DNA of 64,000 nt, taken from positions 17,288,501-17,352,500 of the forward strand of contig JAULJL010000011.1 in assembly GCA_030761205.1 (NCBI GenBank), given 5' to 3'. Numbering within the stretch: the stretch's first letter is position 1; each line of letters begins with the position of its first letter. The DNA comes from Fremontodendron californicum (Eukaryota > Streptophyta > Magnoliopsida > Malvales > Malvaceae). The notes below the pieces were generated by a model that saw nothing but the letters and a program-made list of their open reading frames with translations, had not been told where the DNA came from and did no database searches. This document shows, piece after piece, positions 24,034 through 35,580 of this stretch. The translations under genes and the position numbers were made by a program.

Positions 24034-27000
24034 TGTAGACACCTAATTTTGTTCGGACCACTAAAACAGGTATGTTTTCTTCCTAAATTGATGTTTCAGA
24101 ATGCAAAAAGGCTTTTCTCATCCTGCAAGTGGTACTCTGAGACTTAGTCTAAAAAGGCAAGCATAAAAAATCAAACTTCAAAAAGTCAACCCCAAAAAAA
24201 GTCAACCCATTTTAAAATCAAGACTTGAAGTTCAATTGGAAAATGGTGAAAGAATTTTGATAATTCGAGGTCTACATTGAAAGATATGGAGTTCGAAAGT
24301 TGGGTTACTGAGATTCAATAGAAAAGAAACCCTAGTTCAAAAATTTGGGTAAAAGTGCTTAAATAATCAAATTGGAAAGAATTGAAGGTTCCAAATGAAA
24401 GATAAGCATTGACTAGGGGTAATGGAGAGGCTACTTGGAAGAAAAATTGAAGGAAAAGTGAATCAGGAAGAAAACTGAGAATTAGGGTTTCTAGTGGATT
24501 TTGCTAAAATTAGGGAAAATTGCAGAAATGGTGCGATTCGGTAAAACTAAAGCTCATAATGGATGAGGAGTGATTAAACAAGGATAGTCCAAGGCTCAGT
24601 TTGAAGAAATTCTAAGAAAAGAGCCGATTGGAGGAAAAACGAAAAAATGAGGAAATTCCCAATAGTAAAAAAGGAAAAAGCAAATCAGAGGGGAATTTGA
24701 TCGTAAAAATTGGGCATTTCGAACCAACTCCACTTCAATATATGACAAAGGCCTAGAAAAAGAAAATCTGAAATTCGAACTTGTTTTGAGCAAAACCGGG
24801 CTTTGGAGGCAAAAAGGCAAAATTGGAAAATTTGGGAAAAAAGCAAATGAGCTCCAAAAATTAAAAATATGCAGATCTCATTCTTAAATCATTTTGAAGA
24901 GATTGGCGAAGAAAAATCTTGATCCGGAGTTCGTTTGAGAAATGGCCAAATCCCGGGCCCACTATGTAGAAATTCAAAGAGATAAATCTCGAAAAAATAG
25001 CAAATGAGTTTCAAAAATTCTGAAAATTTGTAGATCTCATTCTTAAATTATTTGGAAGAGATTGGAGAAAGAAAATCTGGATTGGGAGTTCGTTTGCAAA
25101 ATGGCCAAATCCCGAGCCCATTATGCAAAAATTCAAGCAGATAAATCCTGAAAAAATAGCAAATGAGCTCCAAAAATTTTGAAAACTCCATATCACACTT
25201 TTAAATTACTTGGAAGAGATTGGTGAAGAAAAATATGGATTCGGAGCTCATTTAAAAATGCTAAAAGTTCGGGTACACAAAAAGGAAATTTTGGAAGAAA
25301 AAATCCAAAAGAATAGCAAATGGACTCGAATTTTTTTGAAAACTTCCAAAATTCAATTTTTTATTATTTTGGAAGTATTGAAAAAATAAAATTCGAATTT
25401 GGAGTCGATTTGCTATTTATTTTGGTTCGGGGGTCAAAAAAGTTATTTTATCGAAGAAACCGAAAAAGGCCTTTCTTGCAATGGAATTGGGCTGGATTTT
25501 AAGAGGGCAATCAGCCAATCCCATGATGGAGATTGATTTTGATGAGCCATTTCATCTAAGGGCCAAGAGAGAAGAAGAAGGTAGTTATTTTTGTGATCAA
25601 GCCTTTGAATTTGCAACACATGGACCAATGGTTGCAGAGGGATGATGTCATATTTATGATCCTATTTATGACATCATATTCATGAAATCATATATTTAGG
25701 GGCTGATTGTTCCAATCTAATGGTGGGATTTCTACATAGAAAGCATCTTTGATCAAAGACCATTAGATGAAAATTGGTAGGAAAAATTCTAGAACCTACT
25801 ACACCTTTCTAAGGCCATTTGGCCAAGCTATTGGGGGGGCTGGTTTTATTTTTTCACAAGCTGGACAGACTGAAAGGAGGCAGTAGCTAAGGAGAAAAAA
25901 GAGAGAAAAAAGAAAGGAAAAAGAGAGGAGGAAGGAAAAGAAAGGTTTTGGCTTGCTTCTTCTAAATTTGGAAAGCTAGAGCAAGGTAGCTATGTTCCTT
26001 CATGATTTTTTTCATACTTTGTTGACATGATATTGCTATTTTGATTGTTATTTTATTCTCTTTTATGAAATAAATTTGTTTTTAAAATAATTTCTAAGGA
26101 GCTTCTACTTTGTTTCTTAAAAGAAATCAAGAAAACAAGTTTTTCTCTATTTCTTTTCATGTTGGCCGAATGATTGGGTTTTGTTAAATGATTTTGTGTT
26201 TGATTTTACTCATTTGATTTATTGTGGTAGGTTAGCTTTCTTGTGTTAGATTAGTTTTTTTTGTGTTATATTAGCTTGATTGTGGTAGGTTAGCTTCATT
26301 GTGGTAGCTTAGTTCTAAACCATGCCTTGTGTTTTGTGAAAATGCCATGTTATAATACCATGTGCCCATTCGACCTCCTCCATTTCCTATGCTTTGCATG
26401 TGCATTTTCATCTTATTTAAGTGATAGCTTTGCATTTCATGCCATAATATTGTGTGTTTTGATTTAGTTGGCCATGTGTTTGTGTTAATGCCTTGCTACA
26501 TTTCTCCACATAGAATTAGTGGCCTTTTGGCCTCTTCATGTACTCCTTGCCTTGTGTATTCATTTGCATTTTGTTTAGGTACCATGCTTTGCATTACTAT
26601 GCCTTGCCATTGTGTATTAGTTGTTGTTTGTTCATGCATTAGTATTAGGTTTGATTGGTCATTATATGTTCATGATATTTTCATGCATTCTCATCACATT
26701 TTAGGTCTAGGCCATCCTTGTATTGCCATGCATATTCCCATGCATATAAGGTCTTAAATCATATTGGTATTGCCATGCATTGTTATGCTATTTAGGTCTT
26801 AGGTAACTTTGTATTACCATGCATTTTCATGTCACTTTAGGTCTAAGTCTCATTTGCATTATTATGCATCTCATGCATATTTAGGTTAAGATTGCATTTA
26901 TTGCCATGCGAGTTTTTTAGGTCTAGGCCATCCATGTATTGCCATGCATATTCCTATGCATATAAGGTCTTAAATCATATTGGTATTGCCATGCATTATT

Positions 27001-29409
27001 ATGCTATTTAGGTCTTAGGTCACTCTGTATTACCATGCATTTTCATGTCACTTTAGGTCTGAGTCTCATTTGCATAATTATGCATCTCATGCATATTTGG
27101 GTTAAGATTGCATTTATTGCCATGCAAGTTTGTTAGGTCTAGGCCATATTATGTATGCCATGCCTTTTCCATACCATTTAGGTTTTAAATCATGCATTTC
27201 ATGCATTCAATTGGCTGTATGTTCATGCATCTCATGTCATGCCACATGATTTATGACTTAGGCTAATGAATGGCTCAAAGTCATGCTCACTTAAGCATAC
27301 TTGTGAAAAATTAAAGAGTTGTCAAATTGATTATTCTACCTTTGTGATTTTTTTACTTAGCCAATTTTTGTCTAACTTTTTAGAGGCATTAGCTACTGTT
27401 TGTAGGTCTTTAGGAAAGTCTCCAACATTTTTACTTTGATTTTTAAATGATTTTATCAAAAGCAAAAAAAAATGTGTTTTGGCAAAACAATTTTTCACCC
27501 AATACTCGAACTTTCCCGATTTTTCTGGGAGTCATCTTAAATCATAAAATTAAGAAAAAATTTTATCGTGTATTTTTACATATTCTGAGTTTCCAATATT
27601 GTCTTTAGATTTTTTTGAATTTTTAAAAATAGGTAAAAAAATCGTGATTTAAAATTGGACAGTTGAGGTAGATTTGAATTCAAAAGAAAAACAATTGTTG
27701 AATTTGGCTAAAGGCATTTAGAGAGGTTGGTTAGGAACTTTAGCTACTGTCCTAGCTTGGTTTTTAGACTATTTTAAACTTTAAAAATGATTTTATAAAC
27801 CTCGGGTTAAGGGTGGTCAAGTCCGGGATTTTAAACTTAGGAAATTAGAGCCATTTTTAAAAGGGATTTGGCTAAGAGATTTTATTATCCAAGATTTTCA
27901 AAATTGTTTTCAAACAATCAAAAAGTTTTTTTTTTTTGGTTTTAGAAAATTTAATTTGATGTCTTTTCCTAAGCTAGCCGGATATCTTTTTAGATATACG
28001 GATTTCCTTATTTAAAGGAAAAAAATACACTTTCATGCATATTGTATAATATATTTTTTTTGCTATGATAATTTGTATGGTATTTCTATTATTTTGATTT
28101 ATATGTTTTGGTGTTATGTTGTTTGTTATATGGTTTTGAATATTTTATGCTATTCTATGCTTTTTATTTAGTCATTTATTTTTGTCATATTATTTAGCAT
28201 ATACTATGTTCATGCATTACTATTTTTATTTTTATTTTCATGCATATTTCATGATAGCATTATTTTATGTTTTATGTCATTTCATGTCACTTAGGACATT
28301 TCATTTCATTTAGGATATTTTATTTCATTTAGAATATCATGTCATTTAAATCATATCATTTCATTTAAAATATACCATGTTACTTAGGTTATTTCCTTTC
28401 ATATAGAATATATTATGTCACTTAGGACATTTCATTTCATTTAGGATATTTCATTTCATTTAGAATATCATGTCATTTAAATCATATCATTTCATTTAGA
28501 ATATCTCATGTTATTTAGGTTATTTCATTTCATATAGAATATATTATGTTACTTAGGACATTTCATTTCATTTAGGATATTTCATTTCATTTAGAATATT
28601 ATGTTATTTAAATCATTTCATTTCATTTAGAATATGCGATGCCATTTAAATCATATCATATCATTTAGGTTGCATTATATTATCTATGCTTTACTATGTC
28701 ATTTTATTTATGTCACACATATTCATATTTTTTTTAAATGTTTTGAAAAAGATAATGATTTTCAATAAAATAAAGATATTCCTGAGTTAAAATAATTCAT
28801 GAGTTCTCTGCCAGGTTTGCTGGGGAGGATATCATCAATTATCATTAATAACGGAATATCATCTTTAAAACGAGAATGATTTGAAAAAGTTTCCAAATTA
28901 ATAAAAATTTCTAAATTTTGTTAAGTTTGTTGCGGAATATAGGAAAAATTTGAATTAATAAATTCCAGATCATTTTCAATTAAAAATGGAATTATTTTTC
29001 TTTAAATTGGGAATTAACTTGAAATACTAAATTTAAAATCGACTTTTTTATCGAGACTTGAGATAACACACGATTAATAAGGTACCATTTTATACAGGTG
29101 TTGTGGGGGTGCTAATCCTTCCCCACACGTAACCGAGTCCCGAACCCTTTTGGTTTAAAACGAAGGCTTGAAATTGTTTTACAAATGTTTTAATTAATTT
29201 TAAAATGTTTTACAAAACCTATTTTAATAGGTGTCCGATCACACCTAGCTAAAAAAGATTGGTGGCGACTCCATGTCTTTTTCAAGGTCATTTTAAAAGC
29301 CTTCATTTTTCAAGAGGAATTAAGTCGACTTTTTCTCAGTTTTTTTAATGTCACGCTTAACGAAATATATAGTCTTACGATGAGACTTGTTATTTTTTAG
29401 GTTGTGACA
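24034..29409 (+). repeat. 3' LTR of the Tat-type element (5376 bp)
   Basis: This is the end-to-end counterpart of 9544-14933, starting TGTAGACACC and ending GTTGTGACA. It contains the ~158-bp block (units from about 24842), the CATGCAT array (26700-27180) and the TCATTTCATTTAG array (28250-28690). Small substitutions and indels relative to the 5' LTR show that time has passed since insertion. Confidence 0.93.
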
Positions 29410-30491
29410 AATATGATGAAATAAAAACTAGAAACATAAACAATCAAAGAAAAATAAAGGTTAGCTCAATGGTTGTTTTTTTGGACATAGCCCTACCTAA
29501 CCAAAATCACTTGGTAAAACCAAGATCCTCAAGGACATCTAACCTTTTTATTAATTTTTTTTAAAGAAATCAAAGGAATATATATATCCTACCACAATAT
29601 TAGATCCCACATCCAACATACAAGCAAGAAAAATAAACAAAATGCAGGCACAATAAACACTACAAGTTTCGGCCAAAAAAGAAGTCTAGGAAAATTTTTG
29701 TAAACTTTGCCATTTTGTAGAAAATAGAAGATGAATTAGTAAACCTTTTAAAAAAACCTCTGAAATTATTTCAATATTGGACCTTCGACATATAATAGTT
29801 CCGAATCGAATCTCTTTAGAAAGAAGATCTTTTTCTCATGGTAGCCTGCTCCAGTCCCCTTACGAAACTTTTGTTATTAGGTTAGCCATACACTTCACAT
29901 GTTTCTAGCGATTCACATGGCATCATCAAATGATACAAGTCTTGGATAAGAATCTACAACGCACTAGAACGTCCTTGCTGATGATCCTTTACTCCGAAAG
30001 CATCTAGGGTTCCTCGAACAATGTGATATCTCACACCGGGTAAATCCTTAACCCTTCCCCCTCTTACTAAGACTACAAAATGTTCTTCTAAAAGGAAACT
30101 AACATAGAAAAGAAAGAAGCAAAATCATGAGAAATGAAAAGGAAATGAAGAACATCAGAAGAGAAGCAAGTTACCTATCAAAGCTTCCAAAAATCCTCTC
30201 CAACTTCTTCTTTTTTTCTTCTCTTTCTCTATTCCTTTCCTTTTATCCTTCAGAGGTTTTAGCTACTGCCCTTCTTTCTAAAATGTAGTGAATGTTCTTA
30301 AAAAAATGAATGAAAACCCTCCTTTAGTGCCTTGTTCAAAAACCCCTTATTGATGTAGAGTGCATGCTCATTTTTTCTCTAGTCATGCTATGTGCAAGCC
30401 TTCATGGTCCCCCTTCCACACGGCCACCTTACCTTAAATTAGGGATCTAATAACATTCTCATTGGTCCTAAATGCCATGTCAAATATTGTC
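29410..30491 (-). mobile_element. Minus-strand Tat LTR, continuation of 7063-9543
   Basis: It begins with the TSD copy AATAT and continues the minus-strand LTR interrupted at 9543. In reverse it shows the 'ggttaggtagg..tatgtcc' block near 29490, the 'cctctgaaggataaaagg' block near 30250 and the 'catggcattt..ggaccaatgag' block near 30470. Compared with 2400-3200 it is collinear except for a ~336-bp plastid-derived insertion. It stops near 30491 without its TGTAGACACC start, so about 2.3 kb of its 5' part is lost at a junction with plus-strand Tat internal sequence. Confidence 0.75.
29752..30087 (-). pseudogene. rps12: Nuclear plastid DNA insertion: rps12 exon 2 end plus start of its cis-spliced intron
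   Basis: On the minus strand, 30085 to 29965 encodes the C-terminal part of chloroplast ribosomal protein S12 exon 2, including VVLVRGGRVKDLPGVRYHIV, then GTLDAFGVKDHQQGRS. The exon ends CGTTCTA at 29965, followed by GTGCGTTG, the group II intron 5' end expected for the 3' part of rps12. Intron sequence continues to about 29752. S12 acts in the decoding centre of the plastid 30S ribosome, but this fragment has no start codon, first exon or last exon and is not a working gene. The flanks are Tat LTR on both sides. The exon frame is open and few differences from my recollection of the plastid gene are visible, so the transfer is probably not ancient. Identification is from recognised sequence, not a search. 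Confidence 0.9.
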
Positions 30492-30619
30492 CTTTTATTT
30501 ACAGTTTACAAAAAACAAAAACAATTAAAAAAGAAGAAGAAAACCATGAATGAAAAGAAAAAATGAAGAAAACTCCCTTCTCTCCTTCACATGTGATTTC
30601 ACTAACCGGACAAAATTAT

Positions 30620-33262
30620 TGTAAGACCCTCGTAAGACAGAGATCGACTCGGGTCTCTTTAAATGATTCATGGACGGTGGATCAAGTTTATGTATGCTTG
30701 TAGAAAAAGCACACTACCATTTGGTCTTATTATTATATTAATAATTTTTAGAGTAAGGGGTTTAATCGGCTATTTGAGAGATTTACCCTAAAGTGACCAC
30801 AAGTCAAGAATCGCAACCGAGACAATGTAAAGCCCATAAAATTTGGTATTTTAACTTCACATAGTGTTAAAATATGAAATATTACTGATCAGGATTATTG
30901 GAAAAATCTAATCGACAAAAAATCGATAAAATATGAACCAGGGGTATTTTGGTCATTTTACCCAAATTTTATTTTTGGTTTGTATACGGTACCAATAGAC
31001 TTTGGGATCATAGAGGATCACAATATGATGCTCAGATTGAAAATTTGACATTTTTTTTACTCAAAAAGTTAAGTGGAAAACGGATACGCCTTTAGTTAAC
31101 TTAAAGGAGTGAAAATCCGAAACTGGCCGGAAGAAGGTCCGAAAAAGGTTTTAAGTAAATAAATGGATTCATATGGACATAAAATGATGTTATAAAGTTT
31201 TTGGTGAAATCAGAATGAGAATCGAAGCTAAAACCGAAAAAGTATTAATGTTGGCCCGTAAACGGTCCGAGGCCCGGATTTGATGTTCGGGATATCAAAA
31301 AATTTATGAAAACTTGTGTACTAGTGTAAAATGATATTTTAAACATATCCATGATGAGACAAGTGAAAAATGAGTTTCCGAACGTAAAAATTTCATATGG
31401 GCCCCATTTAGGCACTAAAAGATAAAAAGTGGGCTAAAGGGGTATTTTTGTCATTTGGCTTGGTAAATGGCCATAAAAATTGACAAGAAACCCCATGACC
31501 AGCCGTGACTTTCATTTTTTCATGCCTTAAGGGATATTTCTTCTTCAACCTTGAGAAAACCTAACCAAAGTGAAGAAAACTCCATAACCAAAAGCTTGTA
31601 AGCTTGATCTCTACTCATCACCAAGCCAACAAAACACACATTTCTACTATCTAGAAGGTAGGGATTTCTTATTTGGTGTTAGTTTTTCAAGAAATCATGA
31701 GAAACTATGTGTTTCTCTTTATGCCCATTTTGCCTTAGGTGGTTTCCAACATAGTCACCACCTTAAACCACCACCATGGGTAGTCCTAAATCAACCTCTA
31801 CATCTATTATTTGGGGTTGGTTGAGTGAAAAAGTGGCTTGGAGTTGGAAATCTAAGCTTGGCCGAATTCACCATGTTGGCCAACCACCTTGTGCCGCCAC
31901 TTCCACCACCATCCGAGGCCATCGTTAGCTTTGTTCGGCTGGGGGGAGCAACTTTCCTGTTGATCGTTGCTCCAAATTTCCACCCGAGCTAGGTGTAAAA
32001 ATTATAAAGTTTAAATAGCTAAGCTGTAGATTCTCGGATAGTAACGAATTAGCTACAATTTTGGATATTATGAATGCTTTCAAATTTATAAAATATTTAT
32101 GAAATTATTGTTTATGTACTAAGAGAGCGGGTTAGCTGAGTTAGTGGTTGGAAGAGCTCCGGAGCACGAGGATCCAATTTCTTTCGCTTAGCGCATTGTG
32201 AGTAAACGTGTAGCGATAGACGTAGGATTGTTAGATTATGTTATGACATACCGACTGTGATTGTATGAATGTATGACGTAGTATTACCTTACGATATCGA
32301 GTTCTCATAAAGACGTGAGAAAAAGGTCCATGGAATGGACAAGTGATGATTAAGTAATAATCTGAGATTGTCGTATGAGTGGTCGACCGTATGGCGCCAC
32401 ATTGCTCGTTGCTAGTATGCTTATTTAAATGCTATGTGATGCACATTTATTGTAATGTTAAGCTATACTGGATTTGTAGGCTACCATTGTGCCCTACCGG
32501 ATTTGTACGCTGCCATTGTGCCCTACCAGTTTTGTAGGAGCCTTCGTGCCCTACCGGTTTTGTAGGAGCCTTCGTGCCCTACCAATTTTCTAGGAGCTTT
32601 CGAGCCCTACCGGTTTGTAGGAGTCTACGGATCCTACCGGATGTTGTAGTTGTTTGTGATGTTGGATAGAAACATCCAGATGATAATAGTTAATATAATG
32701 TGCGAGTCTTTTCCATAGACTTTACTGATTCTGTGATTGCTCATTGGGTCCTTATGACTCACCCTTTAGTTATTTTTCTTTTCCAGATAATGATCGACCC
32801 GGTCCCTCATCCACCCCGCCAGCTTGCTTGTGACCGATAGCTGGTGAGCATGGCATACCGTTTTGACAAGATGATCCGTAGCTTGATGGAGGAGCTGTGC
32901 ACAGTCACCTAGGGATGTCATATGTTATTTTGTCTAACTATGTTGTATTATGTGTCATGCAGTTATCCGGTCAGAGATCGAGATTGTTGTGTACATTTTT
33001 GGCATTGTATATATATATGTACATTATGGTTCACTTCGTGCGTCTGTTGCGAGGCATCTCGGTTACTCCCTAGTCGGAGGTGTCCTAACCGGGATGTCAT
33101 GTGTTATTATTATTGTGTTGCATGTTATGCAGGTTCGGTAAACCCCCCTTATGAGGCGAGGTCATGCCGAAATTTTGTTTGGTAGATGAATGGTTAAGGC
33201 TTCAGAGGCAAGGGTACATACTTGTCTCTGGCCGGTCACACTCCCGGAGTTGGGATGTGACA
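30620..33262 (+). mobile_element. Solo LTR, Ty3/gypsy (Tekay/Del-like), 2643 bp
   Basis: It starts TGTAAGACCCTCG, ends GGGATGTGACA, and is flanked by perfect 5-bp duplications ATTAT (30615-30619 and 33263-33267). No internal region, PBS or second LTR is seen, so the element has been reduced to one LTR by LTR-LTR recombination. Inside are a 28-29-bp tandem array and a TTGTGAGTAAACG stretch (about 32208) shared in style with the LTR at 1-2114. The short open frames near 32922-33185 have no family signature and I do not call them genes. Orientation is taken from the resemblance to the 1-2114 LTR. Confidence 0.88.
32464..32640. repeat. 28-29-bp tandem array in the solo LTR
   Basis: CCCTACCGG/CCCTACCAG recurs at about 32492, 32521, 32549, 32577 and 32606, with TTTTGTAGGAGCCTTCGTG as the unit body. 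This is a typical GC-richer tandem block of long chromovirus LTRs. Confidence 0.85.
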
Positions 33263-34141
33263 ATTATTATCTATTTTAACTTTGCCTGATTTCTAATTCT
33301 CTGCAATAGTCAAAGAAGGCAGCTGTAGACACCTAATTTTGTCCAGGCCCCTAAACCAAACAAATTCTTCCTTCAACTTCCCGAAATGCATAAAGTTTTC
33401 CCTTATTCCATAGTTACGTCTCCAAGACTTTGATTCAGAGATCAATATAGAAAAGTCAACCCAAAAAAGTCAAACACAAAAAGCCTATTACTAAAAAAGT
33501 CAACTCTCAGTCAAAATCAAGATTCAAAGTTGAATTGAACAATGGTGAAGGAATTTTGATAATCGGAGATCTACAATTGAAGATAGAGAGGTCGAAAGAC
33601 AAATTACAAATTCAGTGCAGGAAAAAATTGAAAATTTTGAAAATTTGGGGAAAACTACAGAGGTGGTCCGATTCAGTGAAATTGGAACCCCCAACTGATG
33701 AATGATAAATAAATAAAAATATCCCAAGTCCCAATTTGAAGTGGATCCAAAGGAAGAGCCGATTGAAGGAGAAACAAAAAAATGAGAAAAATCCCAATTT
33801 TGAGGAAAAAAGGAAAAATCAAATTGGAACAGGATTCAGATATAAAAATTAGGCAACATTGGTCCAACTCCAATTCAATATATGACAAAAAGCAATGAAA
33901 AAGAAAATCCAAAAATTGGGCCCATTTCGAGTAAAATCGTGGTTTCAGGGTTAAAGGGCAATTTTCGGAAATCGGGGAAATTAGGGTCTGAGCTTGAAAA
34001 AATATGAATACCTCTAGAACTGAGTTTTATACTAAATGGAAGGGCAGAGAAGAAAAATCCGAAATCAGAGCTGCAATGAAAAAGACAAAGTTCGGGTGCA
34101 CTAATCCGAAATTCCAAGAGAAAATTCTGGGAAAATAGAAA

Positions 34142-34640
34142 ACGAGCTCAAAAAATTATGAAAACTTCCAGATCTGATTTTTATATTTTATGGAAGGTAT
34201 TGGAGAGGAGAAATCGAGAACTGAAGCTGAAATGAAAAAGACAAAGTTTGGGTGCACTAATCCGAAATTCCAAGAGAAAATTCTAGGAAAATAAATAACG
34301 AGCTCGAAAAATTATGAAAACTTCCAGATCTGATTTTTATATTTTATTGAAGGGATTTAAGAAGAAAAATCTGGAATCTGAGCTCAAATGAAAAAAGACA
34401 AAGTCCGGTGCACTAATCCTCAATTCTAAGAGAAAAATCCGGGAAAAATAGAATCCGAGCTTGAAAAATTAAAAAAAATTCCAGATCTGAGTTTTATATT
34501 TTATGGAAGAGATTGGAGAAGAAAAATTCATAATCGGAGCTCAAGTGGAAAAACACAAAGTTCGGGAGGCACTAAACCGAAACTTTAGGGAAAAATCCAG
34601 AAAAAATAGAATCTGAGCTCCAAACAATATGAAAACCTCC
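34142..34640. repeat. ~158-bp tandem block of the second LTR subfamily
   Basis: Units begin with ACGAGCTC, CCGAGCTTG or CTGAGCTCC at about 34142, 34302, 34452 and 34611, each with a 'gaaaacttccagatctgattttta' type segment and an 'aaagttcgggtgcactaatccgaaa' type segment. It is homologous in layout to the block at 10377-10960, though strongly diverged in sequence. Confidence 0.75.
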
Positions 34641-34930
34641 AGAACTGAGTTTTATATTGGATGGGATGGATTGAAAAACAAAAATTTGAAATTGGGGTCC
34701 ATTTGCAAATAAATTAAGTTTGGGGGCCAAAATGCAATTTTATCGAAAAAACCAAAAAGGGCCATTTTGCAAATATAAAAAAAAAAGGAATGGCTTGGAA
34801 AAATCCAGGCCATTTTCAGCCAACTCATGGAGAAGGAAGAGAAGTTTGATCATCTTCAATAAATGGCCAAGATTGAGTAGAAAGATGACATTTTAAAGAA
34901 AGACCAGGATTCTCAACTACTTCCCTCAAG

Positions 34931-35580
34931 GTAGTTAGTACCGTACCAGTGGACGTACCATTTTTGTTCTGGTACTGGTACATACCAGTACCGGTGTATT
35001 TCGACGTACCGTTTCGGGTTTACCTATATTTTTTTAATATTTTTTCATATATCTATATGTATAGCCTATTTTCAAGTTTCTTAATAAAATATATATTATA
35101 TACACATGCAAATATACATCCATTACATGCATATATATGTTTTTATACAAATATAAATTTTAAATATTTAATACCTAAAATTTTTAAACATCACATAGGT
35201 AAAATAAATGTTAAAATGTTTAAAAAAATATAGTAAATTATTATTAATTATGTCCAACAGCCTAATTTAAAGAACATATATATATATATATATATTATAT
35301 AATTATGAAAAAAAAATGATCATGACACAAAAATATTGAAATTGATTTAAAAATTCAAATAAGTGAATTTTTAAATAAAAAAATTTAAAAAAAAAATCAA
35401 AATCTTGTATCAACTTGTACAGACCGGTACGTACTGGTACGGACTGGTACGAACCGGTACAGACCGGTAAGATCGGTACTGGCCGGTACAAAAACCGAAA
35501 TGGTACGAGACTAGTATAGTTTCAGTTTACCTTAAAAACGGTACGTACCGGCCGATACGGTACCGATAATATTGACTAGC
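34931..35580. mobile_element. GGTAC-rich palindromic element (MITE-like or non-autonomous DNA transposon)
   Basis: The left end (34937-35025) carries repeated GTACC/GGTACTGG motifs ending CGTTTCGGGTTTACC. The right end (35415-35570) carries them in inverse order (GGTACGTACCGGCCGATACGG, CAGTTTACCTTAAAAACGG). The ends can pair as inverted repeats around an AT-rich core that has no gene and includes an (AT)n run at about 35276-35295. The uninterrupted homologue at 2210-2230 runs straight from 'actactta' to 'tgtggcat', which shows this is an insertion. The exact ends and TSD are unclear. Confidence 0.7.

Larger units (their letters stand above)
9544..29409 (+). mobile_element. Complete non-autonomous Tat/Ogre-type Ty3-gypsy element (19.9 kb)
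   Basis: The element has matching LTRs of about 5.39 and 5.38 kb that start with TGTAGACACC, a PBS of tRNA-Arg type straight after the left LTR, a purine-rich tract before the right LTR, and a perfect 5-bp TSD. The 9.1-kb internal region holds a long leader, two decayed gag modules, a gene-less stretch and two tandem-repeat arrays. I see no protease, reverse transcriptase, RNase H or integrase motif in any frame. Tat elements normally have gag-pol of several kb, so this copy belongs to a pol-less derivative that would need enzymes in trans. The LTR pair differs by scattered substitutions and small indels in the segments I compared, so it is not brand new. Confidence 0.92.
30492..33323 (+). 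mobile_element. 3' end of a Tat internal region, interrupted by a solo LTR
   Basis: Positions 30492-30619 and 33263-33323 together match the PPT-proximal ends at 23840-24033 and 41370-41561 (the 'cacatgtgatttcactaac' block, then 'tttgcctgattyctgattctc', then the PPT CAAAGAAGGCAGC at 33311-33323). The middle is the solo LTR at 30620-33262. The upstream part of the internal region is missing: at about 30491 it abuts a minus-strand Tat LTR. No coding sequence remains. Confidence 0.8.

Noticed and set aside
32922..33185. Cys-rich 87-residue open frame in the solo LTR
   Set aside because: It lies wholly inside an LTR with perfect boundaries, has an overlapping frame of similar length, and shows no recognisable domain.
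34949..35233. Aromatic, apparently membrane-like open frame
   Set aside because: It is located in the GGTAC-rich insertion; Tyr/Phe/Val content comes from AT-rich and GTAC repeats. No transposase signature.
35276..35295. (AT)n run as a possible origin or regulatory site
   Set aside because: A simple dinucleotide run in the AT core of a repeat element, with no supporting context.
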